A stretch of 64,000 bases of DNA from Eudorina sp. 2006-703-Eu-15. Lineage: Eukaryota > Chlorophyta > Chlorophyceae > Chlamydomonadales > Volvocaceae. A model generated the notes under the pieces. That model saw only the letters and a program-made list of their open reading frames with translations. It did no database searches and had not been told where the DNA came from. Below, piece after piece: positions 26,001 to 36,300 of the stretch. Every line of letters starts with the position of its first letter. Position 1 is the stretch's first letter. The stretch lies in NCBI GenBank assembly GCA_003117195.1, contig BDSI01000044.1, forward strand, positions 897,134 through 961,133, written 5' to 3'. A program made the translations under genes and the position numbers.

Positions 26001-28107
26001 CGTGGGGCTTTTCCCCCTCCCTGTTGAACCCCCTCGCCTCGCGTTTTCCCTCCCTCCTCCCGCAGTTTGAACATGTCTACCAATTTCCTATACCCCCCTC
26101 TACCTCCTCTCGTTCTTTTCCCTCCCCTCCCTCCTTTCCCTCCCCTCCCCTCCCTTCCTTTCCCTCCCCTCCCCTCCCCTCCTTTCCCTCCCCTCCCTCA
26201 GGCTCTGAGCAGTACCGCCTGGTCGCTCCACCGCCTGGGCCTCGCGCCCACCCCCGCCTGGCGGGCGGCCTTCCTGGAGCGGTGCTGGTACGGCATGCCC
26301 CGCATGAGCGTCAGCGAGCTGGCGACGATGCTGTACGGCACATCTCGGCTGCTGCCGGGCGCGCCGCCGCCGGGGCGGGAGTGGCTGCTGCGGGCGGAGG
26401 CGGAGTGGCTGCAGAATATGGACAGGAGCGGGGTGAGGCGGGGGTACAGGATATTGGTCCCGGGGTCCCCGGATGGTGGGGGGGAAGGATGAGATAGGAA
26501 ACTGGTAGACAGATTGAAACTGCGCTGCTGAGGGCGGGGGCGGGGGGGGAGCCCTGCGAGGGTGTGGCGAATGGGGGGGCCGCCGGGGGTTTTGCAGGGT
26601 TGGAAGGCAAGGCTGCACGGATCGGCCTGCGCGCCCTTCCTTCCGAGGAACCGAGACGCGGGGAGTGGGGCAGCTCCCCCCATGCAACGCTGTCCTGTGT
26701 GCCCTGTGTGTCGTCCTCTCCTCTCCCCCGGGCCGGCTGGCAGGCCGGCCCAATCCTCCCCCACGTAACGCAACCCGTACCCTAGGGTCCCGTGACTCCG
26801 CGGACTGCTGCCCACCGGTGCGCTTGTTGAGCGCGAAAGCCGGCCGAACCCGCCCGGGGGATGCGTGTGTTTAGATGAGATACCGTGGGTGTGTGGTGTG
26901 ATGTGGGTGACTGAATGTGCGCATGTGTGTGCACGTGTCTTGGCCCCCTCCCTCGCCCATCGGTCCCCTCGCCCCCACAGCCCGTGGAGCTGTACCGGGG
27001 CCTGTCCGCCCTCGCTCGCTGGCAGCACCGACCCGGGGGTCAGTGGCAGGTCGCGCTGCTGCGGCAGCTGTCAGCCAGGCTGCACGACATGCCCACCTTC
27101 CAGGTCGGTGGCTGGGTCTGTCTGGGTGGGTGTCTGGGTGGGTGTCTGGGTGGCGGACTGGGTGACCTCCTCGCCTCTGCGCTGTGCCGGATTGGCCCCT
27201 CTTCTTGCGAGGGTGGTTTTGCTCTCCAACGACCCTCGCTTCTGCGCTCCGCCGTCGCCTGCCGCCTGCTGCCCCTGGCCCTTCCCCGTTCCACGTACCC
27301 ATTTCCCCTCCCCCTCTCCCCTCCCGGTGGCCCCCGCAGTACTCCCACTTGGTGTTCTTCCTGGGTGAGCTGGGCTGCCAGCCCGGCCTGCCGCTGCTCA
27401 ACTCGCTGGTGGGCGGGGCGGTGACGGGTCGGCGGGCCACCCCGGCGGACCTGGCCCAGCTGGTGTGTGGCCTCGCCAGGATGGAGCGGCAGGTAGGGCG
27501 GGGACGGGTACGGGGTACGGGGACGAGTACGGGGTACGGGGTACGGGGACGAGTACGGGGTACCGGGTACGGGGACGAGTACGGGGCCAGGGGGGACGAG
27601 GGGGACGAGGGGGACGGGGATGGGGCCGTGTACGGGGGACGGATTGGAGCGGGGTTTGCGGAATGGCGCCGTGGAAACTGGCAGCCGGTTAGCGGCTGGG
27701 CGGTCGCGTCTGCGGCAGCGGCAGGTCGCGACTCCGTCGCCTGTGCGCGCGAACAAAAGTGGTGTTGGCTTTGTTGACATCCACATCCACATCCAGCACC
27801 GGGTCACTGCCCCCCAACTCGCGACTGCTTCTCACTGAGGCGCCCTCGCACCCCACCCGCACCCGCACCCGCACCCGCACCCGCACCCGCACCCGCACCC
27901 GCACCCGCACCCGCACCCGCACCCGCACCCGCACCCGCACCCCACCCGCAACCCCCACCCTGCACCCCACCCGCACCCCACCCGCAACCCCCACCCCGCA
28001 CCCCACCCGCAACCCCCACCCCGCACCCCAACCCCGGCAGGTGAGCCCTCGGCTGTTGGCGCTGCTGCTGACGGAGCTGGAGCCCCTGGCCATCAGCGAC
28101 GGCGGCT

Positions 28108-28140
<33 letters not shown>

Positions 28141-28199
28141 GCGAGGACAGGCGCCCCGGCGGAGACCTGCCGGCGGAGGCGGGCAAGGCACCAATAGCT

Positions 28200-28233
<34 letters not shown>

Positions 28234-29072
28234 CAGCAGGAGAAGTGGGAGGTGCGGCCGATGCCGCAGCAGCAGCGGGGCCAGGACCCACGGGTGCGGT
28301 CTTGTCCGACTTGCCGCGCCGGGGTGCCAGCAGCCGGATGGAGGCCGCGAGCGCGTCGGCAGCCTCGGACGGCGACGGCGGAAGCCGCCGCCCACAGCGT
28401 GGCGGGGTCGTTGGCGCCGGCGGGCGGCTGCCGCCGGGACCGACCTCACCGCCGCGCCGCAGCGCATCCGAGGTGCTGGGCCTGCCGGTCCTGGTCACCA
28501 CGGTGTGGGCGCTGGCGCGGCTGCGCCACGGTCCCGCCGTCCCATGGGTCGCGGCGGCCGCCGCCGGCCTGGAGCCCGCGGTGGTGGCCCTGCCGCTGCA
28601 GCAGCTGGGGATGCTGCTGGAGGCGTGGGGGGAGCTCGGCCCAGGGCATCCGCCGGGGGAGTCGTGGCTGGCGGCGGCGGCAAGGCGGCTGCGCGCGGAG
28701 GCGGCGGCGGAGGCGGCCCTGGAGGTGGCGGCGGCGGCGGCGGGTGACCGGGCCGTGGTTTCGGAGGATGGGTCGGTCCGGGAAGTGGGGAGGGACAGGG
28801 ACGGCCGCAGGGACAGGAGCAGGAGCAGGGATGGGAAGCAGGGGGGTGGTGCGGGTGGGGCTGAGGGAGTTGGGGGTGGGGACGGAGGCGGTGCTGTCGA
28901 GAATTGGGAGGGGGATGAGCTGTTCGGGTCGTTGGACGAGCACGCGCGCGCTCAGCTGGGTGAGGTGGTGAGACTGCGGGGGCTGCTCAGGGCAATCCAG
29001 GGGCGGCACGGAGGCCGGTGCCCGTTGGGGGCCGGAGGGAGGGCGGAGGGCGGGCGGCACAATATGCGTTGA
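20034..29072 (+). CDS. Large OPR-like (octatricopeptide-type repeat) protein, probable organellar RNA factor
   Basis: Ten exons: 20034-21980, 22583-23390, 24021-24183, 24428-24632, 25009-25347, 25634-25747, 26202-26432, 26981-27103, 27340-27492, 28041-29072; about 1,704 residues. Residues 1-649 (exon 1) are low-complexity Ala/Gly/Gln/Arg/Pro, with an Arg/Ala-rich start that could be an organelle transit peptide. From about 650 on, helical repeats of about 38-50 residues recur with the signature of OPR/FASTK-like proteins: a Pro-Pro-x-x-Trp start and a Leu-Ala-x-x-Leu-x-Ala-Leu-Ala-x-Leu core. Examples are QRPPPAWQRAL, ANIVWGLGRL, LATALYALAELRHRPP and LSSTAWSLHRLGLAPTPAW. OPR proteins of Chlamydomonas bind chloroplast or mitochondrial RNAs (family knowledge); the target here is unknown. 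Several exon ends coincide with repeat ends. A poly-Ser run and Ala runs sit in exon 10. The start is the first in-frame ATG; a later ATG at about 20238 is possible. No RAP domain was recognised. Confidence 0.75.
22264..22345 (+). repeat. CTAC/CTAA tetranucleotide microsatellite
   Basis: A run of CTAC units interrupted by CTAA lies in the first intron of the OPR-like gene. It looks like a simple slippage repeat. Confidence 0.85.
22425..22582 (+). repeat. C-rich CTCCTCCGCCCCGCCCCG-type tandem repeat before exon 2
   Basis: Imperfect units of about 17-18 nt, rich in CCGCCCC and CTCCTCC, run right up to the splice acceptor of exon 2 of the OPR-like gene and form its polypyrimidine tract. Open frames through it on both strands consist only of Pro/Ala/Arg or Gly/Arg repeats and are not coding. 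Confidence 0.8.
23789..23817 (+). repeat. GT dinucleotide microsatellite
   Basis: An almost uninterrupted GT run of about 29 nt in the second intron of the OPR-like gene. Similar GT or CA runs occur near 16920, 31377, 37225, 39045, 51907, 52126 and 55860, mostly in introns. Confidence 0.85.
26061..26098 (+). repeat. Dispersed ~40-nt element, copy 1 (sense)
   Basis: Contains ATGTCTACCAATTTCCTATA followed by a C-run. It lies in the intron just before exon 7 of the OPR-like gene. Copy 2 lies in reverse orientation just after the same exon. See the finding on this family. Confidence 0.75.
26493..26526 (-). repeat. Dispersed ~40-nt element, copy 2 (antisense)
   Basis: Reverse-strand copy with GCAGTTTCAATCTGTCTACC as its core, matching copy 1 at roughly 26 of 32 bases. 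It lies in the intron just after exon 7 of the OPR-like gene, so copies 1 and 2 form an inverted pair around that 231-nt exon. Confidence 0.75.
27842..28035 (+). repeat. CCCGCA hexanucleotide array grading into a longer C-rich repeat
   Basis: About sixteen copies of a CCCGCA unit are followed, from about 27940, by a longer unit built on ACCCCACCCGCAACCCCC. The array fills most of the intron before the last exon of the OPR-like gene and ends at its acceptor. Confidence 0.85.
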
Positions 29073-30732
29073 GCCGCAGGGCAGACGAAGGGACACGACT
29101 GACGAATGGCTTGCGTGTCAGGGCAGAGCGCGGTCCTAGCGACCGTTTCAGGGCCCGTCGCCGGGAGCCCCGCAAGCGCAGACTCGACGTGGCTCGGGGC
29201 TGTGCGCTAACGCTTCAAAATCGATCGACGCTAGAGTGAAGTCGACTGGTGCGCCCCAGACGCTGTGTCTGTGGGTGCTGCAGTAGTATGCAAGGTCGGC
29301 GTGGTGGAGATGCAAGCAGCACACCGGCGTGCATGGACCGTTGGGCGTTACATCCTGACCTCTGCGCTAAGTGGGCACGCTGCATCGGGCGCGCCCCGCG
29401 CCTCGGACGGCGTCGCAGACCGCGCCGGCTAACACGGAGCTATAGTATACCCGAAATGAGCGCTAACAAGATAGCAATATCGCGAAATGGTCTTTCCGGG
29501 CGGGCACGAGGTGCCGCGACGTCGCTGGCCGCGCGACGATTGAAATGAAGTGTGCGGCTAAGCTTTGAGAATTCCCGCTATGTCGCAATCAGCTCAGCGA
29601 GTAGAATTGAGGGCTCAGCAAGAAGGTTTCCCAGAGTCGGTTGCCGGCTCCAGACATTTTGCCGTACCGACATTTTTCCCTTGATGGTATCGGCGAATGG
29701 CTGGTCAGAGTATACAAGACATAGAAAAAAGCGCAGTTTCGCCTAGCTTTTGCCTCATAGGTTAACAATTCCACCGCAGTTGTGCAAGGCTTCGCTTCAC
29801 TTCGCAAACCTCGCGGTAAGCGCTCTTCCATTGCATTTTGGAATGATTCAGCAAGTGTCGACTGCGCTGCAATACGTGGTCTGCAGCTCCGTGGTAGTTT
29901 CTCGTAATGGGCCAAGCCTCTAAAGCAAACGCAAGCTAGGCTAGTCGCTAAATGCTTGCAAGCTGAATATGATTTCTGGAAACTTACCTACCAGCTTTGT
30001 CCCTTGCACTTCGTAGATTCCTCGTCAATCTCGCTTCGTCTCTTCGGCGCCCCTCGGAGACTTGCTTGCGGGGAAGACGCATAAGTAAGTTGACCGGGCG
30101 GACCGCTCGGGGCCTTAGATGGCAGGGGATGGGCTTGCGCGGGGCGGTGCGGACTGCTTGGGGGCCTGGGTGATGGGCTTGCACGGGGCGGGGGCGGAAC
30201 AGGCGGGGGCCTTAAAAGTGGGAGAGGGCTTGCGTGGGTTGTGTGTGGACGGCGTGGGACCTCCTATTGGGAAATATTTGCTAGTTTTCCTCTGAATACC
30301 TTGAAGGCATTGATGGCAGAGGGCCGTGTGGGGGCCTGCTCGGGCTACTTAAGGCATGGGGCCGCGTGGGGGCCTGCTCTGCCTACTTATTAAGGCATAG
30401 TAATAGCCCCCGGGCACAGCTGGGGGCTGGCCTCGGGGTGGGTGGGGTGCGTGGGCCTGCTTGGGCTATCAAAGGCTTAGTGATAGGGTCCGGTGTGGCC
30501 TTACAAAAGGCTGGGCGGGCCTGGATTCAGCCATGGTGTGCCACATTTTGCCACTCTTACACCTCTGCAACCTTTTCCCGTCTATATGGTAAACTGCAGA
30601 ATGCGTGCGCGTAAGTGCGGGTACGGATCTGGTGATGCACCGGCACACCTGCCGGGCAGGCAAGTGCGGCCACGTCCTGCTGTCAGGGCGGGTGCGCTGT
30701 ACACGCGCCCAGCGTGGAACCGCCAGTCAAGC
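29073..30732. other. Intergenic: OPR-like gene 3' flank and AT-richer island
   Basis: 29073-29430 is GC-rich and follows the OPR-like stop codon. About 29440-30010 is AT-rich, like the islands at gene starts elsewhere in the window. 30080-30500 holds degenerate copies of a G-rich phrase (GGGGGCCTGCT.., with TTAAGGCAT nearby) that look like decayed repeats. The AT-rich island may be the promoter of the small gene at 30733, but no exon could be placed here. No other gene is supported. Confidence 0.4.
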
Positions 30733-30921
30733 ATGGAGCGCAAGCTCAACCAACTCCTCAAGAACCAGGCCGAGATGAAGGAGAACCAGGCCGAGATGAA
30801 GAAGAACATCGCGCAGCTGATGACGGACACGGCAGTGAACAAGGCCTTGGTGGCTGTCAATTTAACACCGGCGGCGTCACTGGTGCTGGGGGTTCTGTAC
30901 TTCGTGTACAACAACTTCTAG
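30733..30921 (+). CDS. Small hypothetical protein, coiled coil plus C-terminal membrane segment
   Basis: A 62-residue frame opening MERKLNQLLKNQ. A seven-residue unit, KNQAEMK then ENQAEMK (21-nt direct repeat), forms a short charged amphipathic helix. The last 17 residues (LTPAASLVLGVLYFVYN then NF) are a good single membrane-spanning segment, so the topology would be tail-anchored. Lysine is always AAG and most third positions are G or C, as in the clear genes nearby, which supports coding. The open frame continues upstream to 30493, but that part lacks the codon bias, so the internal ATG at 30733 is preferred. No family is recognised. It could also be the last exon of a longer gene. Confidence 0.45.
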   Translation: MERKLNQLLKNQAEMKENQAEMKKNIAQLMTDTAVNKALVAVNLTPAASLVLGVLYFVYNNF

Positions 30922-33313
30922 ACTGTGAAGACAGGCAGGACTTCTTTGTATCTATCAGCGAAGGACAGCCCATCCCCCGCTCAGTCCGAACCCAGAGCGC
31001 TTCTTGCTGGGGTTCACCGACCATCATCGAATCCCCGAAACCCTTCACACCTAAAACCCCGTTAACAGGCCCTAAAACCCACCGACACGTCGCCCAAACC
31101 CCTCTCTTTGCACCTGACATCCCCCCAAACCCCCCGCACCCCCACCACCCAACCCTTCCTCTTCCTTCTGCCCCTTGAGCCTTGACCCAATTAGGGGTTT
31201 TAGGGGTTTAATCCCCTCCTGGAACTGATATACGGTAGAAGGCAGTATCATCGTTACCGTGTGAGTGGGATTCCCGGCCCTGTCTAACGACTGACAATCT
31301 CATATTAAATAGTAGTTAGACGCACGTAACCACTCACGGCACCGACGGGGGCTGCATGCCAGCCGGTGACCGTTGCAGCGGCGTGTGTGTGTGTGTGTGT
31401 GTATGTGTGGGTGGGGGGGGAGGGCCGTGCCCCCTGCATGTCAGGGCAACACTGTAAGGTTCATTCATTCATTCATTCATGAAGGACACTGCATACACAC
31501 TCCCAAGGGAGGGATGGGGCCCCTTCACCAGCTTAAGCCCCCCACCAGCAAACCACTATCAGGTCGCCGACCACCTCCCTTGACTACAAACGCATTCAAT
31601 AACCGTATGCAGTCGATAGAACATATGCAGATGATCGCCGTCCAATGACACAGAGTTTTGTCCGGCTTGTGAAATGCCATCAGCAGCGCCGAACGGCGTT
31701 ATAGAGCAGATGGAAGGGCGCCAAGGAGGGTTTGGGAATCTTCTAGGGTTACCAGGTGGCGGGTCCAGTCTGCCGCCGTGAATAGCAGACTGACGGGGGG
31801 AATAGCCGATTGTTTCGCGATTTCGCTGTCTTGATTGACAAGAAAGGGGGTGGAGCCACGGACTGCGGAGACGACGGGGATCGGTGACTACATGGGTGGG
31901 TGGGGCAGGTGGGCTGTGTGGCGAGCCCAGGAGAGCCAGGTGCGGTAGGATGTGCGGGGGACCTCGGGGGGGAGCACTCCACGCTGCAGTTGAGCGTTGC
32001 AGTCGACAATGCGGTAGTGGAAGAAGGGGGTCCGCGGAGGTTCCATTCTCAGCGTTTGGGGGTCCGGCCCGCTTGGTGCAGCCCCGACGACGGGGTTAAA
32101 TTGGAAAAGGAAATACACCCGAAGAAGGGAGCCGGGCGACGGTGTGTGTGTGTGTGTCCCTAGCGCCTGGGATAAAGGATGGTGACTCACATCAGTGGGC
32201 ACGTAAATCGTTACAACCCGTAGTCCCGTACATTCCGCAGTGCCGTACGTTTCGCTGCGCCCACCCACCGTCTGCCAGGTCCCCCCGTCTGCTGTTGTGC
32301 CTCAAGCCACAAAACAACTACGCACAGGAGATGCGGCTCCGAAACCTACTCCACCGCAACCCCCATTTAAGAATCCCAATCGTAAAAGCATAACCACAGA
32401 GCCGTGTGAAAGCAGCACGGCTTCACCCTGCATGCCAGATGAAAAGGCACGGCGGCCTACAACCCCACCCGCCCCACCCATGCAACCCCGCCTGCCCTCC
32501 CCCCGTCCACCCAAACCTCCTCAAGAGGGAGTTATGATGATCCATCCATCCTGGGGGACCCCAAACGTACGCTACTGCCCTGCCAGGCGCTGCGCCGCTC
32601 CCCCCCTGCGCATCCGCACCCGCCTACGACAGCGACCGCGGCCGGCCCTGCCCACCAAGCTGGATCGCCCAAACGCAAACCCAAACCACAAACGCCCCAA
32701 TCAACTCGCCTGTCGCACCACCACCACCACCACCACCAGTATCACAGCCAGGAAGAAGAGGACGAAGAGGAGGAGGAGACTGCGCACGCGCTCGTTCCTT
32801 CATCAGGACTGCAATCACCCAGCACCAGCACCAGCGCCGCCAGCGGCCATCACGTGCATCCGGATCCTCCTCAAGCACCCCGCCATATTACACCCTTCCC
32901 CATACACACACATACACATACTCACACACATTGGAAACGGGCGGGTTCCTCGCCAAACCCACATCTACAAACTCCTGCGCCAGCCACCCACATGACGCAC
33001 TCCACTGCGCGGGATCGACGCGGTGGCGAGTGCGGGGGAGGGGGAGGGCGGCCGACGACGGTCCAGGGGGGGCCAAGGAGGACTGACCAAATCCGGCACC
33101 GAAAACTCTGCATACTCCACAAACCCGCTTTCTCTTCAGCACTTCTCCAGCCCAGCCCCAGCCCGCGGGATCACGTCACTGTGGGCACTGAGCACATATA
33201 CAGAAAGAAGCGCACGGATTTGTCATGTCTGCCCGGAAAGCGGCACCGGAACGGGGCACAGGTTCGGCGCAGCGCGGCGCGGCCCGAGTTTCCCACGGCA
33301 ATGTGGACCGCGC
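30922..33313. other. Intergenic: 3' flanks of two convergent genes
   Basis: This stretch lies between the small plus-strand gene and the minus-strand leucine-zipper gene, so it should hold both 3' ends. It contains telomere-like CCCTAAAA/TTTTAGGGG motifs (31050-31080, 31191-31211), a GT run near 31377, an ATTC run near 31460 and a minus-strand TGTAA at 32888-32892. Open frames at 31700-33300 are short, Pro/His/Thr-rich and show no domain. I see no gene. Confidence 0.4.
32888..32892 (-). terminator. Candidate TGTAA polyadenylation signal of the leucine-zipper gene
   Basis: TGTAA on the minus strand 421 nt after the stop codon of the gene at 33314-40003. A second TGTAA lies at 32211-32215. Either could serve; short motifs like this also arise by chance. 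Confidence 0.3.
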
Positions 33314-36300
33314 TCAGTGCGGTCCGGACAAGCCCCCGCCGCCCCCACCGCCCTTGACCCCCTCCGACAGCAGCAGCTCCAAGGGCAAGTCGTACTCGCC
33401 CCGCATCGCACGGGAGTTCATGATCTGTTCCAGGGCGGCGTCGATGCCGCCGGCGCCGCCGCCGCCGTACCCGACGTCGCCATCGTGGAGGACCCCGCCG
33501 CCTCCGCCTCCGCCAGCCGGCCCGTTGCCTCCGCCGCCGTGGCGGACACTGCCGGCCGGCTCGCGCGGGTCGCGCCCGGCGCCTCCGCCACCGGCGCCGC
33601 CGCCGTCATCGTACAAGCCGCTCTGCTTGATGACCTACCGAGCGAACGGCGCGAGCACCACCCGCCTTTTTGAGTGCGGGCCCCCGGCGATGGGGTGGGG
33701 TGGCGGTCTGGCGGGGTGCTGCCCACACCCGGGGGCCGCATGCACCCCCAGGCCCCACGGCCACCCCGCCCCCCCCCCCCCCGGCGGACGCGAGGAATCC
33801 GCTGAGGCGGGCCCTAAGCGCTCCCACTCGCGTTCGCGACGCCGGTCCGTGTCAGGGTAAGCCCAGCCCCTGGAGGTCACACACACACATATGCACAAGA
33901 GACGGGTTTCTTCGCTAATCACACAGAAACGATTGTCTTGCTAATCACACGGGAGGCATGTTCAAGGGGTCGGTGACGCGCATGCGGATATCGATTCGCG
34001 GATGGGTCCCGCGACCCCCGAGTGCCGGTCACGCTGGCGGGCTGCGATGACGTGGTCGGGTTGACTCGTCATCAGTCACGTCCAAGCAGGCGACGGCCCC
34101 CCCTCCCCGATTGCGCAGGACCCGGATGGAGGGCCCTCAAGCCCCCGCCCGCGCTCCCCACCGGTAGGTCACACGGCTGACACCAGCACGGCGGCCTGGA
34201 CAGCCTCTGAGGCTGCCGTCACACTGAGGCCGGGAGCCCCGCATGTCCGGGCGCCCCCTCCGGCTCCCCCCCAGCCCGCTGCTCACACCTGCAGATGCAG
34301 CGGCCCGCCGATGGCCGGGTGCGCCTGGAAGGGGTGCGCCGAGGTGTCCGAGGACTGCGGCTGGGGGGTGGGCAGCATCAGCAGGCCGCCCTGCAGCACG
34401 GCGGGAGGGCGGGAGGGGAGCAGACCGGCGGGGTAGCCCGCGTGGGGATTACTACAGCGAGCAGCCCAAACACGCTGAGTGGGGACGAAGGAGTTGATGG
34501 CGACAGGTCACAGGCGGGCGAGGGCAGGATGTGACGGGCGGACAGGCGGGGGACAGCCCGTAGCGACGCCCGCATCACGAGGCCCTGGTGGCGGCTCCCT
34601 CTCCTCCCCAGCCCCCAGTCCCCCCCTCCCCAGAACCCCCTACCTGCGGGACCCCCTCCTCCCCAGTCCCCACCCCACCCTACCTGCGGGCCCGAGTTGT
34701 TGGAGGACAGGAACGGCGACGGCGATATGCCGCCGCTGCCCGCGCCAGCGCCGCCTCCGTAGTGCATCTGCCCGCTGCTGCCGCCGCCGCCCCCGGCGCC
34801 CGCACCCCCCGCCATGCCGCCCATCCGGAACTGCGTGCCGCTGCGCTCCCGGGCCGGCATCAGGAAGCTTGCAGCGCCCTGCGGTGCAATTCGGTGCGGT
34901 GGGGTGCGTGTGTGCGATGCACGATACGTGCCCTCATGGAGGCCGTCCAGCCGGAGGAGGGCCAAGGCTACCACTACACAGAGCCACACCCACATCCCCC
35001 CAAACGCCCAGGAAGGGACGTGGCCCGTGCAGCGCCCCGGTCTCGCGGGGGGTCACGGGTGCAGCGGCCACAGCAAGTCCTCGCCTCCCCCTTCACGCGT
35101 CGCGGGTCGGAGGGAGGGCAGTAAAGGCTGGAGGAAGGGCCTGACTCTCAAACCCCAACACACCCTCTGGGCCGACATCTAGGCAATACACCGACCACGC
35201 ATCCACGCCCGCCCAGAGGGCGCACTCACCCTGCCACCGACTTGGGCCTGAGACATGTTCTGCAGCTGCTCCACCTGCAGCGGGCCAGGACCCGTCGGCG
35301 CAGGTGCTCAGACGACATACTTGACACCCAGGGGGACACAGGGGATGGTGGTGCAGGCGGCTGGGCTTACCCTTTCGCCTTTAACGAAACGGTTAACTTT
35401 GGGAGCCAGGCCTCCTTTGTAAATCAACAGCCGCCAGCGGACCGACAGTTCACCGGCTACGTGGCAGCATTAGCGCTGGGCAGATCTGTTTCGTTTCGGT
35501 GGTTGCGCGCTCAGCCCGTATTTTGGACTTGGCCGCATCGCTGCAGCGATCCTGGCGCAGCAGGTTCTTCACCGGACTTTTGCTCTGGCAGCGGCGCAGC
35601 ATGAATACGGGATGCCTACCAATGTCCAATACCCCCCCTGCCCCCTCCCCCCCGGGCCAGCCGCCATGCCACCATGGTGGCAGGGGGTGGTAACACCGCC
35701 ACGCAGCAAGCGAGCAGCGCCTACTCTCTTCGCCAGACGCCCGCTGGGCCGACATGACATCACAACACGTCAACAAGTGTGTGCAACAGGCATCGAGGCC
35801 AGCGACACATCTCTCCAGACGCGGACACCGCACAGTCTGGATTGGGGAGGAGGACGCTGCGTAAAGTCCCGCGGACGTCGCCCCTCGGCGGCCCAACACG
35901 ACTGAGGGGGCTCTCCAGCTCTCTCGGGATCCACCCTCTCCTTGAGGAGAACACCCGCCGCCCCACCGCCACACCCTCATCACCCCACCTGCGCCTGCAA
36001 GCTGTTCAACTGCTGCTGCAGGTCCAAATGAGGGTATGTTGCGCCTCCGCCTCCGCCGCCACCTCCACCCGCCCGCCCAAGCGGCGGGTGAGACAGCGAC
36101 CGCGGTACCTCGCCGTACGCGCTGCCACTGCCACCTCCGCCGCCCAGCTCCGGAACCGCGGGCCGCTTCAGCGGGCGGCTGTGACGGGAGTGCTCCGACA
36201 TGGCCGGCATGACAGCTAGTCCCGAGCTCTCGCCGACCCATGGGCCGTTGCCGCTGCCGCCCGCGCCGCCGCCCAGCTGCAGTCCCGCGCCGGCAGCGGC

